Shown here: positions 6,800 to 11,977 of the stretch, piece after piece
Numbering within the stretch: position 1 is the stretch's first letter
Layout of the letters: each line of letters starts with the position of its first letter
Origin: Actinomycetes bacterium
GTDB lineage: Bacteria > Actinomycetota > Thermoleophilia > BMS3ABIN01
DNA: 11,977 nt
Direction of reading: 5' to 3'
NCBI GenBank assembly: GCA_021787775.1
Contig: JAJYLK010000012.1
Span: 1 to 11,977, forward strand
The notes under the pieces: generated by a model
Databases searched by the model: none
Told to the model about the DNA's origin: nothing
Seen by the model: only the letters and a program-made list of their open reading frames with translations
Program-made: the position numbers and the translations under genes

Positions 6800-6997
6800 A
6801 AAGCTCCGTTCAGGTATCAAAAAGCGGCCCGGCAGGCGGCCGCCCAAAACATTTCTCCTGATGACGATATCCGCGATAGCGCGGGCCACGCAGCCGTTTT
6901 CGGCTGCCCGCCCGACGGCCCCTGACCCCGCCGGTGCGCTTTTTGCTTAGGACGCGGCTCCGGCGCCGTGGATTCAACAAACCCCGGCGGCGTCCAT
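6800..6997 (-). promoter_or_regulatory. Structured 5' leader of the two-domain rhodanese gene
   Basis: This is a stretch of about 200 nt with no convincing long gene. In transcription order (minus strand) it contains a seven-base hairpin GCAGCCG/CGGCTGC with an AAAA loop (6907-6890), a five-base hairpin CCGCG/CGCGG with a four-base loop (6884-6871), and then the terminator at 6843-6819. Two tiny frames are present. ATG at 6997-6995 encodes MDAAGVC, with its ATG exactly at the predicted transcript start. ATG at 6852-6850, after AGGAG, encodes MFWAAACRAAF and reads through the terminator to TGA. Both contain a cysteine codon. I do not recognise a known riboswitch family. Confidence 0.45.
6819..6843 (-). 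terminator. Intrinsic terminator inside the 5' leader (attenuator candidate)
   Basis: On the minus strand GCGGCC (6843-6838), an eight-base loop, GGCCGC (6829-6824) and TTTTT (6823-6819) form a textbook rho-independent terminator. It lies only 19 bases before the start codon at 6799 and about 150 nt after the best promoter, so it would stop transcription before the rhodanese gene unless prevented. The structure is seen in the sequence; regulation is inferred. Confidence 0.6.
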
Positions 6998-7001
6998 TTC
7001 T

Positions 7002-7043
7002 CAAATATAAGAGCGGGAGCAGGCTTTTTCAACCCGCTCCCGC
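7002..7043 (-). terminator. Terminator of the rhodanese lipoprotein gene
   Basis: GCGGGAGC (7043-7036 on the minus strand) pairs with GCTCCCGC (7020-7013), an eight-base perfect GC-rich stem extended by two further pairs after one mismatch. The T-rich string TCTTATATTTG follows. It sits 29 bp after the lipoprotein stop codon. Confidence 0.7.
7004..7032 (-). promoter_or_regulatory. Strong sigma70-type promoter for the two-domain rhodanese gene
   Basis: On the minus strand TTGAAA (7032-7027) and TATATT (7009-7004) are separated by exactly 17 bp, each matching consensus at five of six bases. Predicted transcription starts at about 6997. The -35 box lies in the loop of the terminator of the preceding gene, so termination and initiation share the same DNA. 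Confidence 0.65.
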
Positions 7044-7071
7044 CCGGAAGCACTCTGGCTGTCGTGCCTGA

Positions 7072-7638
7072 TTACTGGGTTGTGACCTGCTTGTTGGCGG
7101 CCTGTATGTACTTCAGATAGTCGGCCTTACCGGTGCCATCCCAGCTCATCATGCGGTACTTGAGGCCTACGGCGTCGAAGTCGAGCATCCGCAGCACCGT
7201 GACCACCCGATCGGCGGTATTGCCCGAATAGCAGACGACCACGATCTTCTGGTTTTTCGGCAGCTGCTGCAGGTTCCCGGGAACAGCAACCGCGTTCAGG
7301 TCGATGTTGATGGCGCCGGCGATGTGGCCCTTGTCGAAGTCGGCCTTCTGACGCACGTCGAGCACGAAAACGGTATCCTTCTTCGTCGCGTCGTTCAGCA
7401 GCGCGCTCAGGCCCGCGGCGCTGACGATGTTGTTGGCGAAGTCGCCGGTGCTGGCGATGGAAGCCAGCACATTCTGGGCGCGATCGCCGATGACGTTACT
7501 GACCGGCGCTGTCGTCGAAGTCGTGGCTGCCTGCGTAGAAGTGCTACTGCTGCCGCAGCCCGAAAGCGCCACGGCGGCCGGCAGCATCACCGCGGCGACT
7601 ACCATTGTTATCAGGGAATACTTCAGAATTCTCGACAT
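7072..7638 (-). CDS. Secreted rhodanese-domain lipoprotein
   Basis: This 188-residue precursor has a type II signal peptide: MSRILKYS, hydrophobic LITMVVAAVMLPAAVAL, then lipobox LSGC with Cys28 as the lipidated residue. A Ser/Thr-rich tether (29-45) precedes one rhodanese domain (about 72-170) with FVLDVRQKADFDKGHIAGA (91-109) and active-site Cys136 in CYSGNTA. The ATG at 7638 is fixed by AGGAGAGG at 7642-7649; a longer frame to 7704 runs through the poly-G tract and is not favoured. The protein should face the outer side of the cytoplasmic membrane. Its catalytic loop and C-terminal pattern (GTGKADYLKYIQ) resemble domain 2 of the downstream protein, and its pre-domain segment (RAQNVLASIASTGDFANNI) resembles the same segment before domain 1, indicating common descent. 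Its sulfur substrate is unknown. Confidence 0.93.
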   Translation of the reverse strand: MSRILKYSLITMVVAAVMLPAAVALSGCGSSSTSTQAATTSTTAPVSNVIGDRAQNVLASIASTGDFANNIVSAAGLSALLNDATKKDTVFVLDVRQKADFDKGHIAGAINIDLNAVAVPGNLQQLPKNQKIVVVCYSGNTADRVVTVLRMLDFDAVGLKYRMMSWDGTGKADYLKYIQAANKQVTTQ

Positions 7639-7691
7639 AAGCCTCTCCTCTTGATGCGGGGTTGTTACTGCGCGTGCAGTCGAGAATGGTT

Positions 7692-7700
7692 CCCCCCCCC
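7692..7700. repeat. C9 (G9 in transcript) homopolymer in lipoprotein leader
   Basis: Nine consecutive C on the plus strand lie between the likely -10 box and the lipoprotein start, at about +12 to +20 of the predicted transcript. Tracts this long are prone to slippage and to sequencing error. Confidence 0.9.
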
Positions 7701-7718
7701 ACACCTAGCGGCAAAAAG

Positions 7719-7744
7719 ATTATCCCACCAAAGTAAAGTGTCAA
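7719..7744 (-). promoter_or_regulatory. Candidate promoter for the rhodanese lipoprotein
   Basis: On the minus strand a perfect TTGACA (7744-7739) precedes GATAAT (7724-7719), which carries an extended-10 TGG directly upstream. The spacer is only 14 bp, short of the usual 16-18, so the extended -10 may dominate. Predicted start is near 7712, giving a leader of about 74 nt that holds the G9 tract and a small hairpin at 7667-7680. Confidence 0.5.
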
Positions 7745-7770
7745 GGAAGGCGCGCGTCAGCGGCGGCGCA

Positions 7771-8580
7771 TCATTCGGCTACCGGTGGCCGCGGGCGGCG
7801 GTGGAAGCGCTCGCGCCTGGCTTCGCCGCCTCCCGGTTGCCTGTTGGTGATGGTCACCGTCTCGGAGTCGATTTCGATCAGATTGTAGGAAGGCTGCACG
7901 TAGCCGCGCGTGCGCCAGGTGCTGGCAGTGCCGCTGCTGACGATCAGCGAATTGCCGACGGGCCAGTTGTAGGGGACGTGGCGGTGGCCGTGCAGGACCA
8001 GATCGCAATTCGTGTCCTTCAGCTGCTGAAGCACGTCGCCCGAATCCCACACGACGTTGCGCTCGCGGCCGGTGTTGGGGATGCTCACCAGGTGATGGTG
8101 CAGCACGAATATCTTGTAGGGCTCCTCCTCGGCAAACTCCTGCTGGATCGTCTTGTAGTTGCGCCGGCCGATCTCGCCGTCGTTCATGTCCGGCTTGGTG
8201 GAATCAAGCGCCAGGATCCGGATGTGTTCCTGGATCTCCTCGCCATCGTCGGGGCGCATGACGCTGAAATCCAGCTGGCGCCTCGTGTGCCGCTCGCCGA
8301 AAAGCTCCTCGAAGTGGAGGTAGCCGACGTTGCGGGTGTCGTGGTTGCCGGCGATGACGATCTTCTCGCCGCATTGGAGCAGGTCGAAATAGCGCTTCGC
8401 CTCCTCGAACTGCTCGCGATAGCCGTCAGAGGTAAGGTCGCCGGCAAGAACCACCAGGTCGGGCGCGGCGCCGTTGATACCGGCAATGGTCTCCTCCATC
8501 AACGAGGCGTCGAAGCGCGGATCGCCGCAGTGGATGTCGGAGAACTGGGCGATGGTATAGTGTTCGCGCGCTTCAGCCAA
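7771..8580 (-). CDS. Calcineurin-like metallophosphoesterase
   Basis: This is a 269-residue soluble enzyme. All dinuclear-metal motifs are present in order: SDIH (D15, H17), AGDLTSDG (D48), AGNHD (N79, H80), LHHH (161-163) and HGHRH (H199, H201). The pattern and length fit the class III phosphodiesterase group that includes CpdA-like cyclic-nucleotide phosphodiesterases, but such motifs do not define the substrate. The TTG start at 8580 is supported by GGAGG at 8587-8591, six bases upstream. The C-terminus (from about 249) is Arg/Pro-rich and probably disordered, as if extended by drift. It is on the same strand as copA but separated from it by a structured repeat element, and it probably has its own promoter. 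A cAMP, phospholipid or nucleotide-ester substrate are all possible. Confidence 0.92.
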   Translation of the reverse strand: MAEAREHYTIAQFSDIHCGDPRFDASLMEETIAGINGAAPDLVVLAGDLTSDGYREQFEEAKRYFDLLQCGEKIVIAGNHDTRNVGYLHFEELFGERHTRRQLDFSVMRPDDGEEIQEHIRILALDSTKPDMNDGEIGRRNYKTIQQEFAEEEPYKIFVLHHHLVSIPNTGRERNVVWDSGDVLQQLKDTNCDLVLHGHRHVPYNWPVGNSLIVSSGTASTWRTRGYVQPSYNLIEIDSETVTITNRQPGGGEARRERFHRRPRPPVAE

Positions 8581-8609
8581 GGAGCACCTCCGGAGTCAAT
8601 ATTGGGGTT

Positions 8610-8615
8610 AGTCTA
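8610..8615 (-). promoter_or_regulatory. Possible -10 box for the metallophosphoesterase
   Basis: TAGACT on the minus strand lies 29 bases before the TTG start, inside GGGGTAGACTAACCCC (8619-8604), which can also form a small hairpin. No good -35 is seen. The same hexamer occurs at 5405-5410 and 11314-11319, in front of other plus-strand starts. Confidence 0.25.
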
Positions 8616-8658
8616 CCCCGAACGGCGCCGCGGGAAAACAGGGCGGGGACGTTCCTTC

Positions 8659-8684
8659 CCTAACTTTCCTAACTTTCCTAACTT
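8659..8684. repeat. Nine-base tandem repeat CCTAACTTT, nearly three copies
   Basis: CCTAACTTT occurs at 8659-8667 and 8668-8676, and CCTAACTT at 8677-8684. The inverted right arm has only about one and a half units, so copy number differs between the two ends of the element. Confidence 0.9.
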
Positions 8685-8702
8685 GACGTCCGGGGACGTC
8701 AA
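8683..8702. terminator. Palindromic hairpin TTGACGTC/GACGTCAA inside the element
   Basis: TTGACGTC (8683-8690) and GACGTCAA (8695-8702) form a perfect eight-base stem with a CGGG loop. On the plus strand it is followed by AGAAAATT, and on the minus strand by AGTTAGG. Without a T run in the copA direction it is a poor intrinsic terminator, though it may protect the mRNA 3' end. Confidence 0.4.
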
Positions 8703-8788
8703 AGAAAATTCCCTTCCAGACGATCCCAAACCGTTCTAAATTCCTGAAAATTTCTTCAGCCGGGAAATGCTGCGAAGAATTAGGAAAG

Positions 8789-11239
8789 TTAGGAAAGGAA
8801 CGTCCCTGTGAAGCGGCGCAGCCTCAGCGAGTTGCTGACCACTGTCACCGAAGAAAGTCCCATGGCGCCGGCGGCGAAGATCGGATTCAGCAGGATGCCG
8901 AAGAACGGATAGAGGATGCCGGCCGCGACCGGGATCAGCGCCGTGTTGTAGAAGAAAGCCCAGAACAGGTTCTGCCTGATGACCTGGATCGTGCGGCGGC
9001 TGAGCGCGATTGCGGTGACCACGCCTCTCAGGTCGCCCGAGATCAGGGTGATGTCGGCCGCCTCCATGGCGACATCGGTGCCAGTGCCGATGGCGATGCC
9101 GACATCCGCCTGCGCAAGCGCCGGAGCATCGTTGATACCGTCGCCGACCATTGCTACTTTCTTGCCTTCCGCCTGCAGCCGTTTGACCTCGCCTGTCTTT
9201 TCTTCCGGCAGCACCTCCGCCAGAACGCGGTCCACACCGGCCTCGGCGCCGATGGCTTCAGCGGTGCGCCGGTTGTCGCCGGTAAGCATGATGACTTCCA
9301 GGCCCAGCTTCCGGAGCGCAGCCACCGCGTCGCGCGAACCCTCCTTGAGCGTGTCGGCGACGCCGATCACGGCCACGGCGTTATTGTCGATGCCGACGAA
9401 CATCGGCGTCTTGCCCTGGCCGGAGAGCACGTGCCCGTGCTGCTGGAAGCCGTCCAGCTCCATCCCTCTGCCGGCAAGCAGGCCCGGATTGCCGATCAGC
9501 ACCGAATGCCCGGCGACGGTGGCCTCGATCCCCTGGCCGGCAAGGGCACGGAACCCTTCGGCTTCTTCCATGGGGATGCCCCGCTCGAACGCCGCGGTAA
9601 CGATCGCCTCGCCGAGCGGGTGCTCGGAGCCGCGTTCGGCGGCGGCGGCCAGCCGCAGCACCTGGCGCTCGTCCCAGCCATCGGTGATGATGTCGGTGAT
9701 GGCGGGTTCGCCGCGCGTGAGCGTGCCGGTCTTGTCCAGTACGATGGTGTCGATCTTGTGCGCCGTCTCCAGGGAGTCGCCGCCGCGGATGAGCACGCCC
9801 GCCTCGGCGCCCTTGCCGGTGCCGACCATGATCGCTGTCGGTGTCGCCAGGCCCAGCGCACACGGACAGGCGATCACCAGCACAGCCACGAAGCTAAGCA
9901 GCGCATGGGTGAAAACCGGCGGCGGCCCGAAGATGATCCAGATGGCGAACGTCAGCGCGGCGATGCCGAAGACTGCCGGGACGAAGTAGCCGGCGATCAC
10001 GTCCGCCAGACGGGCGATCGGCGGCTTCGAACCCTGCGCTTCCTGGACCAGACGGATGATCTGTGCCAGCGCCGTTTCCCTGCCTACCCTGGTGGCGCGA
10101 AAGCGGAAGCTGCCCATCCGGTTGATAGTGGCGCCGATGACTTCGTCGCCGGCCAGCTTGTCGACCGGCATGCTCTCGCCGCTGATCATCGACTCGTCGA
10201 TGCTCGATTCGCCCTCGATGACGATGCCGTCCACAGGCACCTTCTCCCCCGGACGCACGACGACGATGTCGCCATCGGCGACCTCCTCCACGGGAACATC
10301 GTGCTCGGCGCCGCCGCGCACCACCCGCGCCGTTTTCGGCCGCAGGCCCATCAGCTTCCTGATCGCATCCGAGGTCTGGCCCTTGGCGCGCGCCTCGAGC
10401 ATGCGGCCGAACAGGATCAGGGTGATGATGACGGCGGCGGTATCGAAGTACATCGGCACCATCAGGCCCCTGCTCTCATAGAACGAGCTGAAGATCACGC
10501 CCGAAAAGCTGTAGAGGTATGCCGACAGCGAACCGACGGCAACAAGAGTGTTCATGTTGGTGGAGCGGTGACGGCCGGCCGCGATGGCGCCGGAGATGAA
10601 CTGCCAGCCGACCCAGAACTGCACCGGCGTCGTCAGCGCCCAGAGGACGTACGGGTTGCTGAGCGGTCCCAGGTCGAACATGCTGCCCAGAAACACGGGC
10701 ACGGAAATGACAGCGCCCGCAAGCACCTTCAACTGCAGCCGGCGGTATTCATGCCGCCGGAGCCGCGCCTCGGCATCTTCGGCCCCCTCGCCTGATCCAG
10801 CTCCGTGCTCACCGGTCCCGATGACCTTGTAACCGGCCTGTTCGATGATCCTGGCCAGCTCTTCCGGCGAGGTCTCGCCGGCGATGATCCGGGCGGTAGC
10901 GCGCTCGGTGGCGAAGTTGACCGACGCCGCCACTACGCCGTCGGCGCGCTGCAGCGCTTTCTCGACCCGCTCGACACACGAGGCGCAGGTCATGCCGGCG
11001 ACAGCGATGTCGAGTTTCTCGGTGATGACTTTGTAACCGGCGCGCTCCACGGCGCTGACAAGCTCGGCGGGACTGATCCGCGCGGGGTCATATTCGACCG
11101 CGGCCTTTTCCGTGGCGAAGTTGACCTCGGCGGCGGCCACGCCCGGCAGCGCGCGCAGCGCCCGCGCGTTGCGCTCCACGCAGGATGCGCAGGTCATGCC
11201 CTCGATGGGTAAGGATATCTTTTTGGTGGCGGTTTCCAT
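8789..11239 (-). CDS. copA: Cu+ exporting P1B-type ATPase CopA
   Basis: This 816-residue protein exports cytoplasmic Cu+ across the membrane at the cost of ATP. It has two N-terminal heavy-metal domains with GMTCASC (Cys17/Cys20 and Cys85/Cys88), eight expected membrane helices and actuator SGES (353-356; TGES in most homologues). The transport motif is CPC (458-460), with phosphorylation site DKTGT (Asp502), SEHPLGEA (538-545) and GDGINDAP (699-706). The last helices carry the Cu+-type FYN (763-765) and MGLSS (793-797). These identify the P1B-1 subgroup. The ATG at 11239 is chosen over the in-frame TTG at 11242. No Shine-Dalgarno is seen, and a TAGAAT box lies at 11248-11253, so the mRNA may be almost leaderless. 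The final TGTFLS and stop are encoded by the arm of the adjacent repeat element. No copper chaperone or regulator gene is next to it here. Confidence 0.97.
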   Translation of the reverse strand: METATKKISLPIEGMTCASCVERNARALRALPGVAAAEVNFATEKAAVEYDPARISPAELVSAVERAGYKVITEKLDIAVAGMTCASCVERVEKALQRADGVVAASVNFATERATARIIAGETSPEELARIIEQAGYKVIGTGEHGAGSGEGAEDAEARLRRHEYRRLQLKVLAGAVISVPVFLGSMFDLGPLSNPYVLWALTTPVQFWVGWQFISGAIAAGRHRSTNMNTLVAVGSLSAYLYSFSGVIFSSFYESRGLMVPMYFDTAAVIITLILFGRMLEARAKGQTSDAIRKLMGLRPKTARVVRGGAEHDVPVEEVADGDIVVVRPGEKVPVDGIVIEGESSIDESMISGESMPVDKLAGDEVIGATINRMGSFRFRATRVGRETALAQIIRLVQEAQGSKPPIARLADVIAGYFVPAVFGIAALTFAIWIIFGPPPVFTHALLSFVAVLVIACPCALGLATPTAIMVGTGKGAEAGVLIRGGDSLETAHKIDTIVLDKTGTLTRGEPAITDIITDGWDERQVLRLAAAAERGSEHPLGEAIVTAAFERGIPMEEAEGFRALAGQGIEATVAGHSVLIGNPGLLAGRGMELDGFQQHGHVLSGQGKTPMFVGIDNNAVAVIGVADTLKEGSRDAVAALRKLGLEVIMLTGDNRRTAEAIGAEAGVDRVLAEVLPEEKTGEVKRLQAEGKKVAMVGDGINDAPALAQADVGIAIGTGTDVAMEAADITLISGDLRGVVTAIALSRRTIQVIRQNLFWAFFYNTALIPVAAGILYPFFGILLNPIFAAGAMGLSSVTVVSNSLRLRRFTGTFLS

Positions 11240-11245
11240 CAATGT

Positions 11246-11259
11246 ATATTCTAGATTAT
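11246..11259. promoter_or_regulatory. AT-rich near-palindrome over the copA -10 box
   Basis: ATATTCTAGATTAT matches its own reverse complement at 12 of 14 positions, centred on TCTAGA. It contains TAGAAT (minus strand, 11253-11248), which would start transcription near 11241, one to two bases from the copA start codon. It stands out from the GC-rich surroundings and could be bound by a metal-responsive regulator. No known operator consensus was matched. Confidence 0.35.
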
Positions 11260-11273
11260 TCCGGCCGGCTGAG

Positions 11274-11309
11274 GCTGCCGGAGTCGCCGGAGCTGCCGGA
11301 GTCGCCCGG
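11274..11309. repeat. 18-bp tandem repeat in the copA/ABC divergent region
   Basis: GCTGCCGGAGTCGCCGGA (11274-11291) is followed directly by a second copy differing only near its end (11292-11309). Each unit is itself built from two GCCGGAG-type nine-base halves. It lies upstream of both divergent genes; no binding protein can be named. Confidence 0.8.
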
Positions 11310-11374
11310 TAGTTAGACTGATGGCGGCGCCAAAAGCTTCATCCGCCCGCTATTGACGAACCGGGAGCTGATCC

Positions 11375-11977
11375 ATGGTCATCGAGGCGCAGTCGCTGAG
11401 CAAGCGCTACGGAGATATCGTGGCGGTCGACTCACTCAACTTCGAGGTCGGCCGCGGGCGCTGTTACGGCCTCGTCGGCCCCAACGGCGCCGGCAAGACC
11501 ACAACGATGAAGATGATCTACTGCATCGTCAGGCCCACTTCCGGCACGCTGAAAGTCTTCGGCATGGACGTGATGGGTCAGCCCCGGCAGATCAAGGCGC
11601 GGCTGGGCGTCGTCCCCCAGGAGAACAACCTCGACCCCGACCTGACCACCTGGCAGAACCTGATGGTCTACGCACGCTATTTCGGCCTGCCGCGGCAGCT
11701 GGCCCGCGAACGCTCCCTCGAACAGCTGCAGTTCATGCACCTGAGCGACCGCGCGGACGCGCCCGTGCCGTCGCTGTCGGGAGGCATGAAGCGGCGGCTG
11801 ATCCTGTCGCGGGCGCTGATCAACAACCCCGAACTGATCATCCTCGACGAGCCGACCACCGGCCTCGACCCGCAGGTAAGACACCTCATCTGGGACAGGC
11901 TGCTGGAGCTGAAGAACCGCGGCATCACGCTGCTGATCACCACGCATTACATGGACGAGGCGCAGAAGCTCTGCGAT
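11375..11977 (+). CDS. ABC transporter ATP-binding protein (3' end outside window)
   Basis: 201 codons are visible from ATG 11375, with GGGAG at 11363-11367 seven bases upstream. The frame stays open to the window end. The ATPase domain is complete in its motifs: Walker A GPNGAGKTT (about residues 37-45), Q-loop VVPQENNLDPDLT, signature LSGGMKRR, Walker B LIILDEPTTGLD and switch-His in TTHYMDE. The wording around the Q-loop (NNLDPDLTTWQNL) and the HYMDEA end place it with the DrrA/NodI-like exporters of drugs or lipo-oligosaccharides. A membrane permease (ABC-2 type) would be expected just beyond the window. The gene is divergent from copA across about 130 bp. Substrate unknown; a link to copper is not supported. 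Confidence 0.95.
   Translation, partial: MVIEAQSLSKRYGDIVAVDSLNFEVGRGRCYGLVGPNGAGKTTTMKMIYCIVRPTSGTLKVFGMDVMGQPRQIKARLGVVPQENNLDPDLTTWQNLMVYARYFGLPRQLARERSLEQLQFMHLSDRADAPVPSLSGGMKRRLILSRALINNPELIILDEPTTGLDPQVRHLIWDRLLELKNRGITLLITTHYMDEAQKLCD

Larger units (their letters stand above)
8646..8806. mobile_element. 161-bp inverted-repeat element (MITE/REP-like) joined to the end of copA
   Basis: The left arm (8646-8672, starting GGGACGTTCCTTCCCTAACT) and right arm (8806-8780 on the other strand, starting GGGACGTTCCTTTCCTAACT) are 27 bp and differ at one base. The left arm continues into extra CCTAACTTT units (9-bp period, 8659-8684). Inside is a perfect eight-base hairpin (8683-8702). There is no open frame of note. 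The right arm runs into copA and supplies its stop codon. Such a layout fits a non-autonomous miniature element or a REP/BIME-type palindrome, or alternatively a large bidirectional terminator. No clear target-site duplication is visible. Confidence 0.6.

Noticed and set aside
6800..6889. N-terminal extension of the two-domain rhodanese to 6889
   Set aside because: The extra 30 codons coincide with the hairpins and terminator of the leader, and GGAG directly precedes the ATG at 6799.
7639..7704. Start of the rhodanese lipoprotein at the GTG at 7704
   Set aside because: It would translate the G9 tract and put 22 residues before a perfect signal peptide; the ATG at 7638 has AGGAGAGG at ideal spacing.
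7324..8739. 471-codon plus-strand frame across the lipoprotein and phosphoesterase genes
   Set aside because: Both minus-strand genes have complete motif sets and ribosome sites; this frame is their complement plus the repeat element and shows no domain.
8646..8806. CRISPR-like reading of the CCTAACTTT repeats
   Set aside because: Units are nine bases, directly adjacent, with no spacers and no cas genes nearby.
9431..10795. 454-codon plus-strand frame inside copA
   Set aside because: It is a shadow of the copA reading frame; its His/Asp/Arg-rich sequence has no family signature.
11112..11312. Small plus-strand frame over the 18-bp repeats, encoding Gly/Ala/Val repeats
   Set aside because: It begins inside copA on the opposite strand, and the repeated residues just mirror the DNA repeat; no ribosome site.

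Overview
The window is a GC-rich, densely coded bacterial segment carrying ten protein genes plus one probable small gene. Features that suggest a Gram-positive, high-GC lineage, most likely an early-branching actinobacterium, are: a Rex redox repressor, UbiD/UbiA-type late menaquinone genes, a small secreted lipoprotein, frequent GTG/TTG starts with clear Shine-Dalgarno sequences, and -10 boxes placed almost directly on start codons (leaderless style). This assignment is an inference; no rRNA or taxonomic marker is present.

Bases 1-3749 (plus strand) form a probable operon: the 3' part of rex, a polyprenyl-synthase-like protein that lacks the usual Asp-rich motif (HepS-like), a UbiD-family prenylated-FMN decarboxylase, and a UbiA-family prenyltransferase most like MqnP. 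Together they look like the prenyl-tail, prenylation and decarboxylation end of menaquinone synthesis, probably the futalosine route, placed beside a sensor of the NADH/NAD+ ratio. A weak hairpin at about 3804-3826 may end it.

Bases 3810-5297 (minus) encode an O-antigen ligase/polymerase-like membrane protein. A short low-GC region follows, holding a possible promoter and a long-range inverted repeat. Next comes a small charged, probably disordered protein on the plus strand (5473-5742).

Bases 5723-7744 (minus) hold two related rhodanese genes: an upstream single-domain lipoprotein (7072-7638) and a downstream cytoplasmic two-domain protein (5723-6799). Between them lies the most interesting non-coding stretch. 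A strong sigma70-type promoter overlaps the terminator of the first gene. It is followed by a roughly 200-nt leader with three hairpins, the last a textbook intrinsic terminator only about 20 nt before the start codon. The leader also contains two tiny Cys-containing reading frames. This looks like an attenuation-type leader.

Bases 7771-8580 (minus) encode a calcineurin-like metallophosphoesterase. A 161-bp element with 27-bp near-perfect inverted ends (8646-8806) lies between it and copA and supplies the stop codon and last residues of CopA. Bases 8789-11239 (minus) encode a complete Cu+ exporting P1B-ATPase with two metal-binding domains. Divergent from it, an ABC transporter ATPase (11375 to the window end) is cut by the window edge.
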